Shown piece by piece: positions 56,393 to 64,000 of a stretch of DNA of 64,000 nt. The position numbers and the translations under genes were made by a program. The DNA is taken from positions 62,001 through 126,000 of the forward strand of contig NZ_JAGHRO010000007.1 in assembly GCF_017743735.1 (NCBI RefSeq), given 5' to 3'. Source of the stretch: Shimia sp. R9_2 (GTDB lineage: Bacteria > Pseudomonadota > Alphaproteobacteria > Rhodobacterales > Rhodobacteraceae). The stretch's first letter is position 1. Each line of letters begins with the position of its first letter. The notes under the pieces are model-generated. The model worked only from the letters and a program-made list of their open reading frames with translations. It did not search any database and was not told where the DNA came from.

Positions 56393-56432
56393 CATCACAA
56401 CGCTGATTAAGACCTATGTCACGCCAAGCTTA

Positions 56433-57482
56433 CTAACAGCCGATCGCAGCGCAAATCCTTGCACGGTAAGCTGAATTGGCAGCACTTTCTGGTGCAGCAG
56501 GCGCCCCTTGTGATGGGCATTCCATCACATAGTTCGCAGCCACGCCTCGATTGACACAATTGGCTACATCCCAACCGGGAGGAATGTCGTTGAGATCCAC
56601 TTGTTGCCATTTTGAATGGCCATTTTGGCGCAGCTCAGAAAACCGAGTCAAAACCGTATGCGCCACGTCAGAAACAGCTCTACAACTGGCACGGTGGTAA
56701 CCGTTGCGGCGCGGCTCGTACTCAAAAGTCATCAAAACCGCTTTGACCGCCACCGCGGGAATTGCGCCCCTTTGAAACGGATAGGTCTGTGCTGGAATTT
56801 CTGTTGGCACATAGACGGACCGCAAAACAGGGTCTTCAATGGGTACGAGGTGAAAGCGCTCAGGATCGATCTGACCGTTCAGAAAGATCTTTGTGGGCGC
56901 TCCAGCAACATAGAAAAATGCATCAAGCTCCCCCGCCAGCAATTGCGTCATCGACTCATCGGGGCCGATTTTTCGCAGCTCTCCGGCATCTATGCCCAAC
57001 AGGTCCATAAACAACGATGCGGTGAGAAAGGTCCCACTGTCCTCAACGCCGATCGCGATACGTTTGCCATTCAGATCGGATGCTGACGCGATTTCACGCG
57101 TCGCAATCAGATGCACCTCCTCATTATAGAGTGGAAATGCGATACGAACGCCGGCGATGGCTCTCGCAATACCACTGTCGCTGGCCGAATAGGTTTTTAG
57201 ATATTCAAGCACATCACTTTGGACGATACCGAACTGCGTAGCACGTCGCGTCCGAACGCCCAGAAAATTCTCCAACGAACCGGCACTCTCTCGCACATTC
57301 AGGGTCTGTCCGCATTCTGAAAGCAAATTTGCAATGTCTTGGCCAAACTGAATGTATGTGCCAGTCGGCCCGCCGGTAAGAATGTTCTTCTCAAACTCTT
57401 GCGCCGAGAGCGGCGCCACTTTGCCCACCAAAAGAAGCGAAGCACACAGAACCTGAAACGCAAATACCGCTAAAAACTTCAT
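56433..57482 (-). CDS. TAXI-type TRAP transporter solute receptor (orphan)
   Basis: A 349-aa secreted protein with a signal peptide (MKFLAVFAFQVLCASLLLVG) ending near PLSAQ. The TAXI family pattern is seen in ILTGGPTGTYIQFGQDIANL, then QFGIVQSDVLEYLKTY, GKRIAIGVEDSGTFLTASLF and GELDAFFYVAGAPT. TAXI receptors normally work with a fused TRAP membrane protein, which is absent here. The C-terminal ~50 residues with extra cysteines (CVNRGVAANYVMECPSQG) are unusual. The neighbour upstream is a periplasmic coiled-coil protein, so the pair may have a different role, such as sensing. Confidence 0.87.
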   Translation of the reverse strand: MKFLAVFAFQVLCASLLLVGKVAPLSAQEFEKNILTGGPTGTYIQFGQDIANLLSECGQTLNVRESAGSLENFLGVRTRRATQFGIVQSDVLEYLKTYSASDSGIARAIAGVRIAFPLYNEEVHLIATREIASASDLNGKRIAIGVEDSGTFLTASLFMDLLGIDAGELRKIGPDESMTQLLAGELDAFFYVAGAPTKIFLNGQIDPERFHLVPIEDPVLRSVYVPTEIPAQTYPFQRGAIPAVAVKAVLMTFEYEPRRNGYHRASCRAVSDVAHTVLTRFSELRQNGHSKWQQVDLNDIPPGWDVANCVNRGVAANYVMECPSQGAPAAPESAANSAYRARICAAIGC

Positions 57483-57511
57483 TTTAACCCCTAAAAAACG
57501 TACCAATTAAC

Positions 57512-58603
57512 TCAACACCGCCCAAGACTTCGCACCAGCGACAACAAAGTTTGTCGATTAATGACGTCCATCACCGTTTCAAGGGCCTCATGGACACACA
57601 TCCCCTCCTGCAAAACCGTCTGAAGCTTCTCAAGATCTTCCGAACGAAGCACTTCCAAGCCAGGAGCTTGGCGCAAAGCTGAGGCAACCAGGCTGGCGGG
57701 TTTGGAAGTGCCGTACGCGGCAGGTTCGGATGATGGCACCGGGGGGATCTCGGGAGCGGGCGTAGGCACAGTCTGCATCGAAGCCTTCAACTCCTCCAAT
57801 TCGACTTTGGCACCTTCAATCCGGCTATAAACTGCTGCAAGCGTATCTTCCGCCTTAACTTGCTCTAGCTCCAGATCGAGAAGGACTTCCCTCTTCAACC
57901 GCTCTTCTGCGGCCAGCTGCGCCCGCGCCTCCCCAACGGAGCTGGCAACGGCACTGGCTTCAAAAGCCATTTCACTCGCCATTTTTTCAGCCGCGAGCAA
58001 ATCCAAATTGGCCGCGACGAGCTGTTGACTTGCGCGCTCCAAACGATCCTGAACATCAACATATTCAGCTCTCGCGACCTTTAAATCCGTTTGGAGAGCC
58101 TCGACCTCGATGAGCAGGCTATCTTTGCTTGCACCTACACTTTCGAGGTCAAGGTGGGCCGCGGACTGTAATGCGGCAAGTTCCGAAACCTGCTGCTGCA
58201 AATCTTGCTTTTGGCTTTCCAACATTTGCATTTCAGCCTCAGCACGCTTCTGAAATTGACCGAGCTTGTTTTGACGATCCAGAAATTCAGAATTTAGCAA
58301 GGCAAGCTCTTCTGTCTTCTCGCGCTTGCGCGCCTCTAAAGCCTCGTGCTCTCTTCGAAGTTGCTCGATCAAACCCTGTCGCTCAGATATTTCCGCGCGC
58401 GCCTGATCAAGCTCTGCTCTCAGCGCTGCCGCCTCACTCCGAAGCTTGCCTGAAGATTCTTGCATAGCGGACTCAACAAGCGTACCCGCCCCTGCTGAAA
58501 CAGCGCTCTGAGCATTCTCTTCTTGCGCACTGACCGGTTCGAACAACAAAACAAACGAAAGGGCCGCAAGCATCAAATTAACCGAGTGACCCACAACCAT
58601 CAC
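57512..58603 (-). CDS. periplasmic coiled-coil protein upstream of the TAXI gene
   Basis: A 363-aa protein with a signal peptide (LMLAALSFVLLFEPVSAQ), a long coiled coil from about residue 50 to 275 rich in Glu, Ala, Leu and Gln heptads, a Pro-rich linker (PTPAPEIPPVPSSEP) and a short globular C-terminal domain with two Cys (GMCVHEALETVMDVINRQTL, GRC). No family was recognised. It is 29 bases upstream of the TAXI receptor gene on the same strand and probably co-transcribed with it. Confidence 0.8.
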   Translation of the reverse strand: MMVVGHSVNLMLAALSFVLLFEPVSAQEENAQSAVSAGAGTLVESAMQESSGKLRSEAAALRAELDQARAEISERQGLIEQLRREHEALEARKREKTEELALLNSEFLDRQNKLGQFQKRAEAEMQMLESQKQDLQQQVSELAALQSAAHLDLESVGASKDSLLIEVEALQTDLKVARAEYVDVQDRLERASQQLVAANLDLLAAEKMASEMAFEASAVASSVGEARAQLAAEERLKREVLLDLELEQVKAEDTLAAVYSRIEGAKVELEELKASMQTVPTPAPEIPPVPSSEPAAYGTSKPASLVASALRQAPGLEVLRSEDLEKLQTVLQEGMCVHEALETVMDVINRQTLLSLVRSLGRC

Positions 58604-59485
58604 CTGACGCTAACTAGCTAAATAAGCATCAGTATCATTTAGACACGGTTTAAAATCAAGGCGCTGCTGATTTTCCAACTAAAAGATCAAAACAAATCTC
58701 TCGTGTTTACAGCGCGGTTTTCGGTGTCTCATCGCATACGAATAACTGGATACCCGCAAAGCCCGTCCAAGCAGTCAAAAAGCCTACCCACTATTTCGTG
58801 CCAGTGGGTGGTCACCAAATACACGTGCATTTTGCAGAAAACCGGTCTGGACGCGCAGATGTGCTTTGCAACCAATCTGCTGTTCAGATGCGGCCACTCT
58901 AGCGCCTAGCACGGACAGTCAATCCTCTCGTCCGAGCGGGAGGAAACCGATTACATAGGTAGCAAGCAGACTTCAGCACCAGCACTTCGAAGAAAAAGGC
59001 TATAGTGGCGGAGGAGGTGTCCGCCATATGTATGTATCGGAACGTTTTTTCAGTTCTCGGATTTTGAGAAAAGGTTCATATTTTTTAATATATTGCAAGC
59101 ATACCTCATCTCAAATCTTCTCACTAAAGCTCTTGCATTCTTTTGGTTTAGGGGGACAGATAAGGGGGCACTAGAGTATTTTCTATGGGATGCAATACCA
59201 ATGCCCACTCAATCCTTTCCCCCAGCCTTCACTCTCCGCCCTGCCGCAGCAAACGCATCGGCGCTGGAAGACCCAATCATCCAGACGGCCCAGCACGGCG
59301 GCGGCGGCCCGGACAGGATTGTTGGAATTCGGGTGGACGAAACAAATCTTTGTGCGCAGATCGAATGGGCTTCGTCTGTCGCGGACGCGGAGCAGATTAT
59401 CCTTTCCCCGCGTCAGGCGCTTCACATGCCTCATGGCGCAATGCCTTCAACTTCGATTCATTAAACCGAGACAAAGGCCCTCTAC
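58604..59485. other. long intergenic stretch at island boundary
   Basis: No convincing gene was found. Two hairpins are visible: acccact/agtgggt at 58786-58809 and tggcgga/tccgcca at 59006-59026. A short open frame (about 59200-59464) just before the integrase has no ribosome binding site and no recognised similarity. The attachment site of the island is expected somewhere here, but no tRNA gene end was recognised. Confidence 0.5.
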
Positions 59486-60745
59486 ATGTCAGCTAACACT
59501 CGCAGCCGCTCCAAGGACCGCCTGTCTGCCCGGAAAGTCGAAACAGCCACGGAACCCGGCTACTACTTTGACGGCGGTGGCCTTCTCCTGCACATCTCCA
59601 AAAACGGGGGCAAGCGGTGGCTACTGCGGTTTGTTTCGCCTCTCACCGGCAAGCGCCGTGAAATGGGCCTTGGCCCAGCCGGAAAAGGCGCTGTGAGCCT
59701 CGCGGACGCGCGATCCAAAGCAGACGACGCACGGCGTTTGGCGCGTGACGGCACTGACCCAATTGAGCGCCGGAACGCCGAGGCAGAGCGGCTGCGCGCC
59801 GAGGGGCTGCAAAAAAAGCCTCAGACCTTTGGTGAATTCTCAGACGATTGGATGCGGGACAACCTAAAGCAATTCAGCAACCCAAAACATCGTGCTCAGT
59901 GGCGTATGACACTCACGAAATACGCCGCTCCCCTGCGTCCGATGGCACTGGAGGATATTCAGACGCCTGACGTGGTTGCCGTCTTACGGCCAATCTGGGA
60001 AGGCAAGCACGAAACTGCCAAGCGTACTCAGGGGCGGATTGAAAGGGTATTTGACGCTGCAATCGCACAGGGCGCACGGTCCGGTTCCAATCCCGCGCGT
60101 TGGCGGGGCCACCTTTCCATGCTCCTCCCCAAAGTGCAGCCGACAGACCGCAACGGAAATCTTGGTGTCGGCCACCATGCCGCGATGAATTGGAAGGACT
60201 TGCCGGACTTCATCCCTGCTCTGCGGCAGCGCGCGGGCGTTGCGGCGCGAGCGTTGGAATTCGCCATTTTGACAGCGGCGCGATCCGGGGAGGTTCGAGG
60301 AGCAACATGGGCCGAGATTGACTTAGAGGTACGGCGCTGGATCGTTCCAGGCTGGCGCATGAAGGCGCGGCAGGAGCATCGCGTGCCCCTGAGCGCGCGC
60401 GCGGTGGAAATTCTGTTGGAAATGGAAACCTACCGCCCTGAAAACGACGAGAACGGAGCCACACTTGTTTTTCCCGGAGCCAAGCCGGGAACCAGCATGT
60501 CGGACATGACCCTTTCCGCAGTGCTGAAACGCATGGAAATAAAAGGCGCAACGCCGCACGGGTTCCGTTCCGCGTTCCGCGATTGGGCAGAGGACACCGA
60601 GGCCGCGCCCTATGGGGCGATCAAGTCTGCACTGGCGCACACCCTAGGCGACAAGGTGGATGCGGCCTACCGGCGGGGTGACGGTTTTGAGCGTCGCGCT
60701 GTACTGATGGAGCACTGGGCAAAGTTCCTAGAGGGCGAGCGATGA
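59486..60745 (+). CDS. tyrosine-recombinase integrase (P4 type)
   Basis: A 419-aa integrase. The N-terminal DUF4102 arm-binding domain (YYFDGGGLLLHISKNGGKRW) is followed by a SAM-like core-binding domain and the catalytic domain. Catalytic residues are visible: Arg in TAARSGEVRG, His-x-x-Arg in HGFRSAFRDW, His in ALAHTLGDK and Tyr in AAYRRGD. Such enzymes insert islands or prophages, often at tRNA genes. It marks the left border of the mobile region. Confidence 0.95.
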   Translation: MSANTRSRSKDRLSARKVETATEPGYYFDGGGLLLHISKNGGKRWLLRFVSPLTGKRREMGLGPAGKGAVSLADARSKADDARRLARDGTDPIERRNAEAERLRAEGLQKKPQTFGEFSDDWMRDNLKQFSNPKHRAQWRMTLTKYAAPLRPMALEDIQTPDVVAVLRPIWEGKHETAKRTQGRIERVFDAAIAQGARSGSNPARWRGHLSMLLPKVQPTDRNGNLGVGHHAAMNWKDLPDFIPALRQRAGVAARALEFAILTAARSGEVRGATWAEIDLEVRRWIVPGWRMKARQEHRVPLSARAVEILLEMETYRPENDENGATLVFPGAKPGTSMSDMTLSAVLKRMEIKGATPHGFRSAFRDWAEDTEAAPYGAIKSALAHTLGDKVDAAYRRGDGFERRAVLMEHWAKFLEGER

Positions 60746-60787
60746 CAAGATTCCCGCAGTGGCGACGTCGAGCGACGTCAAGGCTGC

Positions 60788-60815
60788 GGCGACGCCTAGT
60801 CGTCGCCTGTGTCAT
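60788..60815 (+). terminator. possible terminator after the integrase
   Basis: A 7-bp stem (ggcgacg and cgtcgcc) with a 6-base loop, followed within a few bases by a T-rich stretch, 43 bases after the integrase stop. Confidence 0.4.
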
Positions 60816-60937
60816 TTTTGTGTCAACCCCTTGATACTTCACTGATTTCTCAATCCGCGCTATAAAGTAAGAAGAATTCTTATCCGCCATCTTACCGGTT
60901 CACACAACCGGCCTTGGCGTCAAATCGGAGACTTGAA

Positions 60938-61132
60938 TTGCAGATACGTGACCGCCTCCTGCCGCGCGACGAAGTTGTCCAGATCGTTGGGGCATCCGTG
61001 CCCACAATTTACCGCTGGATGGCCGCTGGGCTTTTTCCGCGCCCCATCCCTGTTGGCCCCCGTGCCGTCCGCTGGATGGAAAGCGAAGTTTATGAATGGA
61101 TCGAAAACCGCAAGCTGTCTCGGGCCGCGTGA
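60938..61132 (+). CDS. AlpA-family DNA-binding regulator
   Basis: A small (64 aa) MerR/AlpA-type helix-turn-helix protein: DRLLPRDEVVQIVGASVPTI followed by YRWMAAGLFPRPI and RAVRWMESEVYEWIENR. Such proteins control excision or expression of islands and lie next to their integrases. The TTG at 60938 is chosen because ggag lies seven bases before it; a TTG at 60914 is also in frame. Confidence 0.85.
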   Translation: MQIRDRLLPRDEVVQIVGASVPTIYRWMAAGLFPRPIPVGPRAVRWMESEVYEWIENRKLSRAA

Positions 61133-61275
61133 AACCGATTGTGGAACAGCCCAGCGGTTCGACAGCGCCTCAAAGGCAAAAAAGGTCTACGGTCCCTCTG
61201 CGCGGCATCACCTTTGGTGTGAAAAAGGGGGCGAGCGCATTGGGCCGAGGTTTTCCTGTCCAGATTGTATTTTAA
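61129..61275 (+). CDS. short frame coupled to alpA, unknown
   Basis: A 48-codon frame starts with a GTG that overlaps the alpA stop (GTGA) and ends just where the IS66 remnant begins. It may be the 5' end of an island gene cut by the insertion. No similarity was recognised. Confidence 0.25.
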   Translation: MKPIVEQPSGSTAPQRQKRSTVPLRGITFGVKKGASALGRGFPVQIVF

Positions 61276-61608
61276 AGCAAATCGCCAACCGGGGAGGCCC
61301 TGAAATATATTGCCAAATACTGGGACGGGCTGATCCTGTTCCTCAGTGACGGCCGCATCGAGCTCGACAACAATCCCGTCGAGCGAACCATCCGTCCTGT
61401 CGCCCTGAACCGCAAAAACGCGCTCTTCGCCGGGCACGACGCTGGCGCACAGAACTGGGCCGTCATCGCGTCACTGATCGAGACCTGCAAACTCAACGGG
61501 ATCGAGCCACATGCCTATCTGTCAGGCGTGCTGACAGCCATTGCTGGCGGGCACAAACAAACCAACATCAACGAACTACTGCCCTGGAACTACGACAGAC
61601 CCGTGTGA
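61276..61608 (+). pseudogene. IS66-family transposase, C-terminal fragment
   Basis: About 110 residues of an IS66 TnpC transposase: SKSPTGEALKYIAKYWDG, GRIELDNNPVERTIRPVALN (containing the last acidic catalytic residue region), LFAGHDAGAQNWAVIASLIE and the terminal LLPWNYDRPV. The full protein is over 500 aa; the 5' part and upstream IS genes are absent. It abuts another transposase remnant at 61609. Confidence 0.85.
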
Positions 61609-61694
61609 TCGGCGCACCGCTTACCTTCCAAGTCAACATAGCTGAACAGCGACCCGCTCGTCTCGTCCATCCCGCGCATCATCACCCCCACCAT
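61609..61694 (-). pseudogene. transposase N-terminal fragment (IS5/IS1182-like)
   Basis: On the minus strand MRGMDETSGSLFSYVDLEGK resembles the conserved start of IS5/IS1182-type transposases. The frame is cut after about 28 residues where the IS66 remnant begins. It is one part of a nested or joined group of IS debris. Confidence 0.6.
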
Positions 61695-61788
61695 GGCCGT
61701 GGGAATGGTGAATCATGTTCTCAAATCGTTGTCGAGACAGGACTATTTCAGTAGCCTGTTAGATATTTGTCGCAGCGGATAACACCCG

Positions 61789-62856
61789 TCAATTGACAGA
61801 GAAACCTTCATCAAATGCCTTTAGGAACTTTATATTCCCTGCAGTCAAAGCACTGTCTCTTAACGCATTAATCTCTGCCTCTTCTTGGGCAAAACGCTTG
61901 ACCATTCTATGGCATGGGTGAACGGCATTGGCGATATTCCCGTCAATAATGAAGCGAGCAAAAGCGGGATCGTTTTCAAAGAAATAGGTCAAGAGAGGGA
62001 AATTTGGCGAGTACGATGCGAGTTTATCGGAGTTGGCAATCTCGCAGTAGGCCCAAAGAAGCCCAGCATCTCCTCCGAAGTCTATTCTGGATGTGAGATG
62101 ATCAGAGTAATTATACCCACCCGACGAAGTGGTAATTGATTGTATGCCTCGAGGAATGTGCCCATTAAATGTATGCGAGTACTTTACATCGAATTCTACA
62201 ACTCTACTAACCACGTATAAGAACACTTTGTTTATTGCTCGGGAACCATTTGACTGGACTTCGTAAGGCACGATTGTATGCAGAACGATCAAAGGTACCA
62301 AACCTGAACCGACTGCATTGCCAACATCACCATTGATTTCTGCGCCAAGTTTGCTCAACCAGAGCAAATCGTCCTTGGATGTTATACCTCTGTAAGAGAC
62401 CTCCAATAAAGTGCAACCTTTTCTGAAAGCGTTCATGCTCTCCAATGCTAGTGGTATATGGCCGCTATCGTTACTTAGCCCTCGTGATCTGACCAAGCAA
62501 AGAAGATCATCTCTCGAAAGGTCCAATGGTCGGATCTTAGATAAGAGTTTTAGCGCTTCGGGACCGCGTTTGAAGAACGAACTTTCAGATGCGCGTCCAA
62601 GAGAAGAATTAGGGTTTCGAGGAGCATGTGAAGCCAACACGAAAACGCTTTCCCAGTCGTAGTCCGTTGGCAATAAGCCGTTGTCAATGTAGTATTCTGC
62701 AGAAGAAAAATCGATATCGTCATTATACCAATACGAAAATGCCTTATCTATTTCGGCGATGAACCCATTAATATACTTGGTATCCGATGTAGCCGAATGA
62801 GCCACACCCGAAGAAAACAAATACAGCATAGAAATAATAGAAAAAAAACGCTTCAC
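61789..62856 (-). CDS. secreted protein of unknown function, AT-rich, island cargo
   Basis: A 355-aa protein. A GTG at 62856 with aggag eight bases upstream starts a signal peptide (MKRFFSIISMLYLFSSGVAHSA when read with Met, shown in part); the frame is open further upstream to 62955. No family was recognised. The body is helix-rich with a few Cys and ends in AEINALRDSALTAGNIKFLK. The base composition is clearly more AT-rich than the rest of the window and it lies between IS remnants, so recent transfer is likely. Confidence 0.7.
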   Translation of the reverse strand: MKRFFSIISMLYLFSSGVAHSATSDTKYINGFIAEIDKAFSYWYNDDIDFSSAEYYIDNGLLPTDYDWESVFVLASHAPRNPNSSLGRASESSFFKRGPEALKLLSKIRPLDLSRDDLLCLVRSRGLSNDSGHIPLALESMNAFRKGCTLLEVSYRGITSKDDLLWLSKLGAEINGDVGNAVGSGLVPLIVLHTIVPYEVQSNGSRAINKVFLYVVSRVVEFDVKYSHTFNGHIPRGIQSITTSSGGYNYSDHLTSRIDFGGDAGLLWAYCEIANSDKLASYSPNFPLLTYFFENDPAFARFIIDGNIANAVHPCHRMVKRFAQEEAEINALRDSALTAGNIKFLKAFDEGFSVN

Positions 62857-63162
62857 AATTACAACTCCTAAAATTAACCGCGTCGATTCTGTGCCACGCA
62901 ATGGATTTACGTAATATTGGTTGCATCTCAAGATTGTTAACCCGACATTCCCCAAGTAGCGTGCCGTCTGACGTCAAGATCGCCTGATTTTGCCAGTTGA
63001 ACAAGCGTTTTTCACCCTGAGCGGTGTCTGTGGTCGCGCAAACGCCTTGAGCTTCGCGGATTGGGCCGCGAACCCGCCTCTTCCTGGCCAGGTGGTGCCG
63101 TTTTTCAGCGCTGCGGACAGACCTGTCCTGCGGCTTTCGTTCAGTTTGGGTCGGGATGGTTG
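62857..63162. other. intergenic stretch before IS1380 transposase
   Basis: About 300 bases with no supported gene. The outer end of the IS1380-type element should lie here; its terminal inverted repeat could not be fixed because the other end is outside the window. Confidence 0.4.
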
Positions 63163-64000
63163 TCACGCACATGACGGAGGCGCTCGAAGGCGGCCGATGG
63201 CGGCGAGGATGGCGCGCTCCATCGGGCCGGTGACGGCCACCTCGGCCAGCTGGAAGGTTATGGCACGGGCGTGGCGGACAACGCGAGCACCGATTTTGAT
63301 CAGTTTCAGCTGGAGGCTGGTAAGTGACCAGTCGGCCATCGCCTCGGGCAACTCGATGCAGCGCAGGAAGGTCGCCAGATTGTAGGCCAGCGCATGCAGT
63401 TGCAGCCGGACCTCGTTGTCGCGGAACCGCTTGCACGAAAGCCGTGTCCATCGGAAGGCATACTTTCCTTCTTTGATGTGCTGCTCTGCCGTGCCGCGCT
63501 GGTTGTAAAACCGCACGACCCAGTCGGGCTCCATTGGTAGGTTGGTAACGATGAAGCCCACGCGGGGAAACAACTCGCCCGGATGCCATTCGATCTTCGC
63601 GATCACGCGGCGTGGCTTGTCCCAACTCTGAGCCTGATACTGGAAGTCCTCATAGAACCGCTTCACCTTGGTCAGTGAAGGCCGCCCCACTGGCCGCGTC
63701 AGCCGATGCACGATCTTCTCGCGCAGGACAGTGTTGGCGGGCAGCCGGATAGCGTAGAAGTAGCCCGCCTCTTCCAGCCGCGCATAGATCGAAGGGATCG
63801 CGTAGGCGGCGTCGGCCCGGAAGAACCGCCCCCCAAGCTCGCGCTCAGCATATCTGGCAATGACGGGGTCGAGGACGTCCCTCCAGCCATCGGCACTGTG
63901 GACGTTGCCATTGCGCAGGGCGCAGCGTTCCAGCATGCCGAACTGGTTGAACAGGAAGTTAGGGTGATAGCAGGTGCAGTCGAAATGCCCGTTCCATGCT
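63163..64000 (-). mobile_element. IS1380-family transposase (3' part, runs off window)
   Basis: About 280 residues of the C-terminal part of an IS1380-type DDE transposase. The visible signature is CYHPNFLFNQFGMLERCALR followed by NGNVHSADGW, then a catalytic Asp in FRADAAYAIPSIYARLEEAG and the last Glu in NQRGTAEQHIKEGK. The frame is open to the window end, so the element may be intact beyond it. Confidence 0.9.

Noticed and set aside
56218-56406. 62-codon plus-strand frame between TAXI and sugar operons
   Set aside because: Composition is Arg/Lys/Pro-rich without pattern, and there is no ribosome binding site.
58703-58909. 68-codon frame in the island boundary
   Set aside because: No ribosome binding site, no recognisable sequence.
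58604-59485. tRNA gene as integration site
   Set aside because: No cloverleaf or tRNA 3' end could be recognised before the integrase.
62768-63625. Minus-strand frame overlapping the IS1380 transposase and the AT-rich gene
   Set aside because: It is out of frame with the recognisable transposase and continues into the next gene out of frame.

Overview
The window looks like chromosomal DNA of a marine alphaproteobacterium, most probably of the Roseobacter group (Rhodobacterales). The basis is gene content and sequence style: a Na+-translocating NADH:quinone reductase operon, a PQQ/lanthanide alcohol-oxidation cluster, polyamine and sugar ABC transporters, a TAXI-type solute receptor, moderately high GC, and frequent ATGA/GTGA overlaps. 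This is recognition from the sequence alone; no database was searched. No rRNA, tRNA or CRISPR array was seen.

Layout. 1-5.25 kb: nqrABCD (minus strand, nqrD cut by the window edge), divergent from the maturation genes apbE and nqrM. 5.3-9.4 kb: a small membrane protein, a CBS-pair protein, and an exporter operon of one HlyD-type adaptor and two ABC-2 permeases with no ATPase gene beside it. 9.9-18.8 kb: an eight-gene minus-strand operon, mostly translationally coupled. It encodes a Ser/Thr kinase, an FHA protein, a PP2C phosphatase, three P-loop GTPases (one long and dynamin-like, two shorter paralogues of which one has lost its G3 motif), and two small proteins that may be Roadblock-like. 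This is the best candidate for an undescribed system. 19.1-22.1 kb: a subtilisin-type autotransporter lipoprotein and a secreted VWA protein. 22.1-34.65 kb: a PQQ-dependent alcohol oxidation cluster with an ExaF/PedH-type dehydrogenase carrying the Asp-Tyr-Asp signature of lanthanide enzymes, cytochrome c-550 PedF, a XoxJ-like binding protein, a NosR/NirI-like flavoprotein, the PQQ-associated beta-propeller and ABC genes, and a NitT/TauT-type ABC transporter whose three genes lie on both sides of the rest.

34.66-41.35 kb: a decaying acyl-CoA/branched-chain-amino-acid-type uptake operon. Two MaoC-like genes are still open, but the acyl-CoA ligase, TetR regulator, alpha/beta hydrolase, permease, two ATPases and binding protein all carry frameshifts, stops or deletions. 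41.5-46.7 kb: an intact polyamine-type ABC operon with a divergent LysR regulator. 46.95-51.1 kb: a NIT-domain chemoreceptor and two tandem secreted SGNH-like paralogues. 51.35-56.15 kb: an IclR regulator and a xylose/ribose-type sugar ABC operon. 56.4-58.6 kb: an orphan TAXI binding protein with a periplasmic coiled-coil partner.

59.5-64 kb: the start of a mobile island with a P4-type tyrosine integrase, an AlpA-like regulator, remnants of IS66 and of a second transposase, an AT-rich secreted protein of unknown function, and the 3' part of an IS1380-family element running off the end. A working link across the window is flavin transfer: ApbE beside nqr should modify NqrB and NqrC, and possibly the NosR-like protein of the PQQ cluster.
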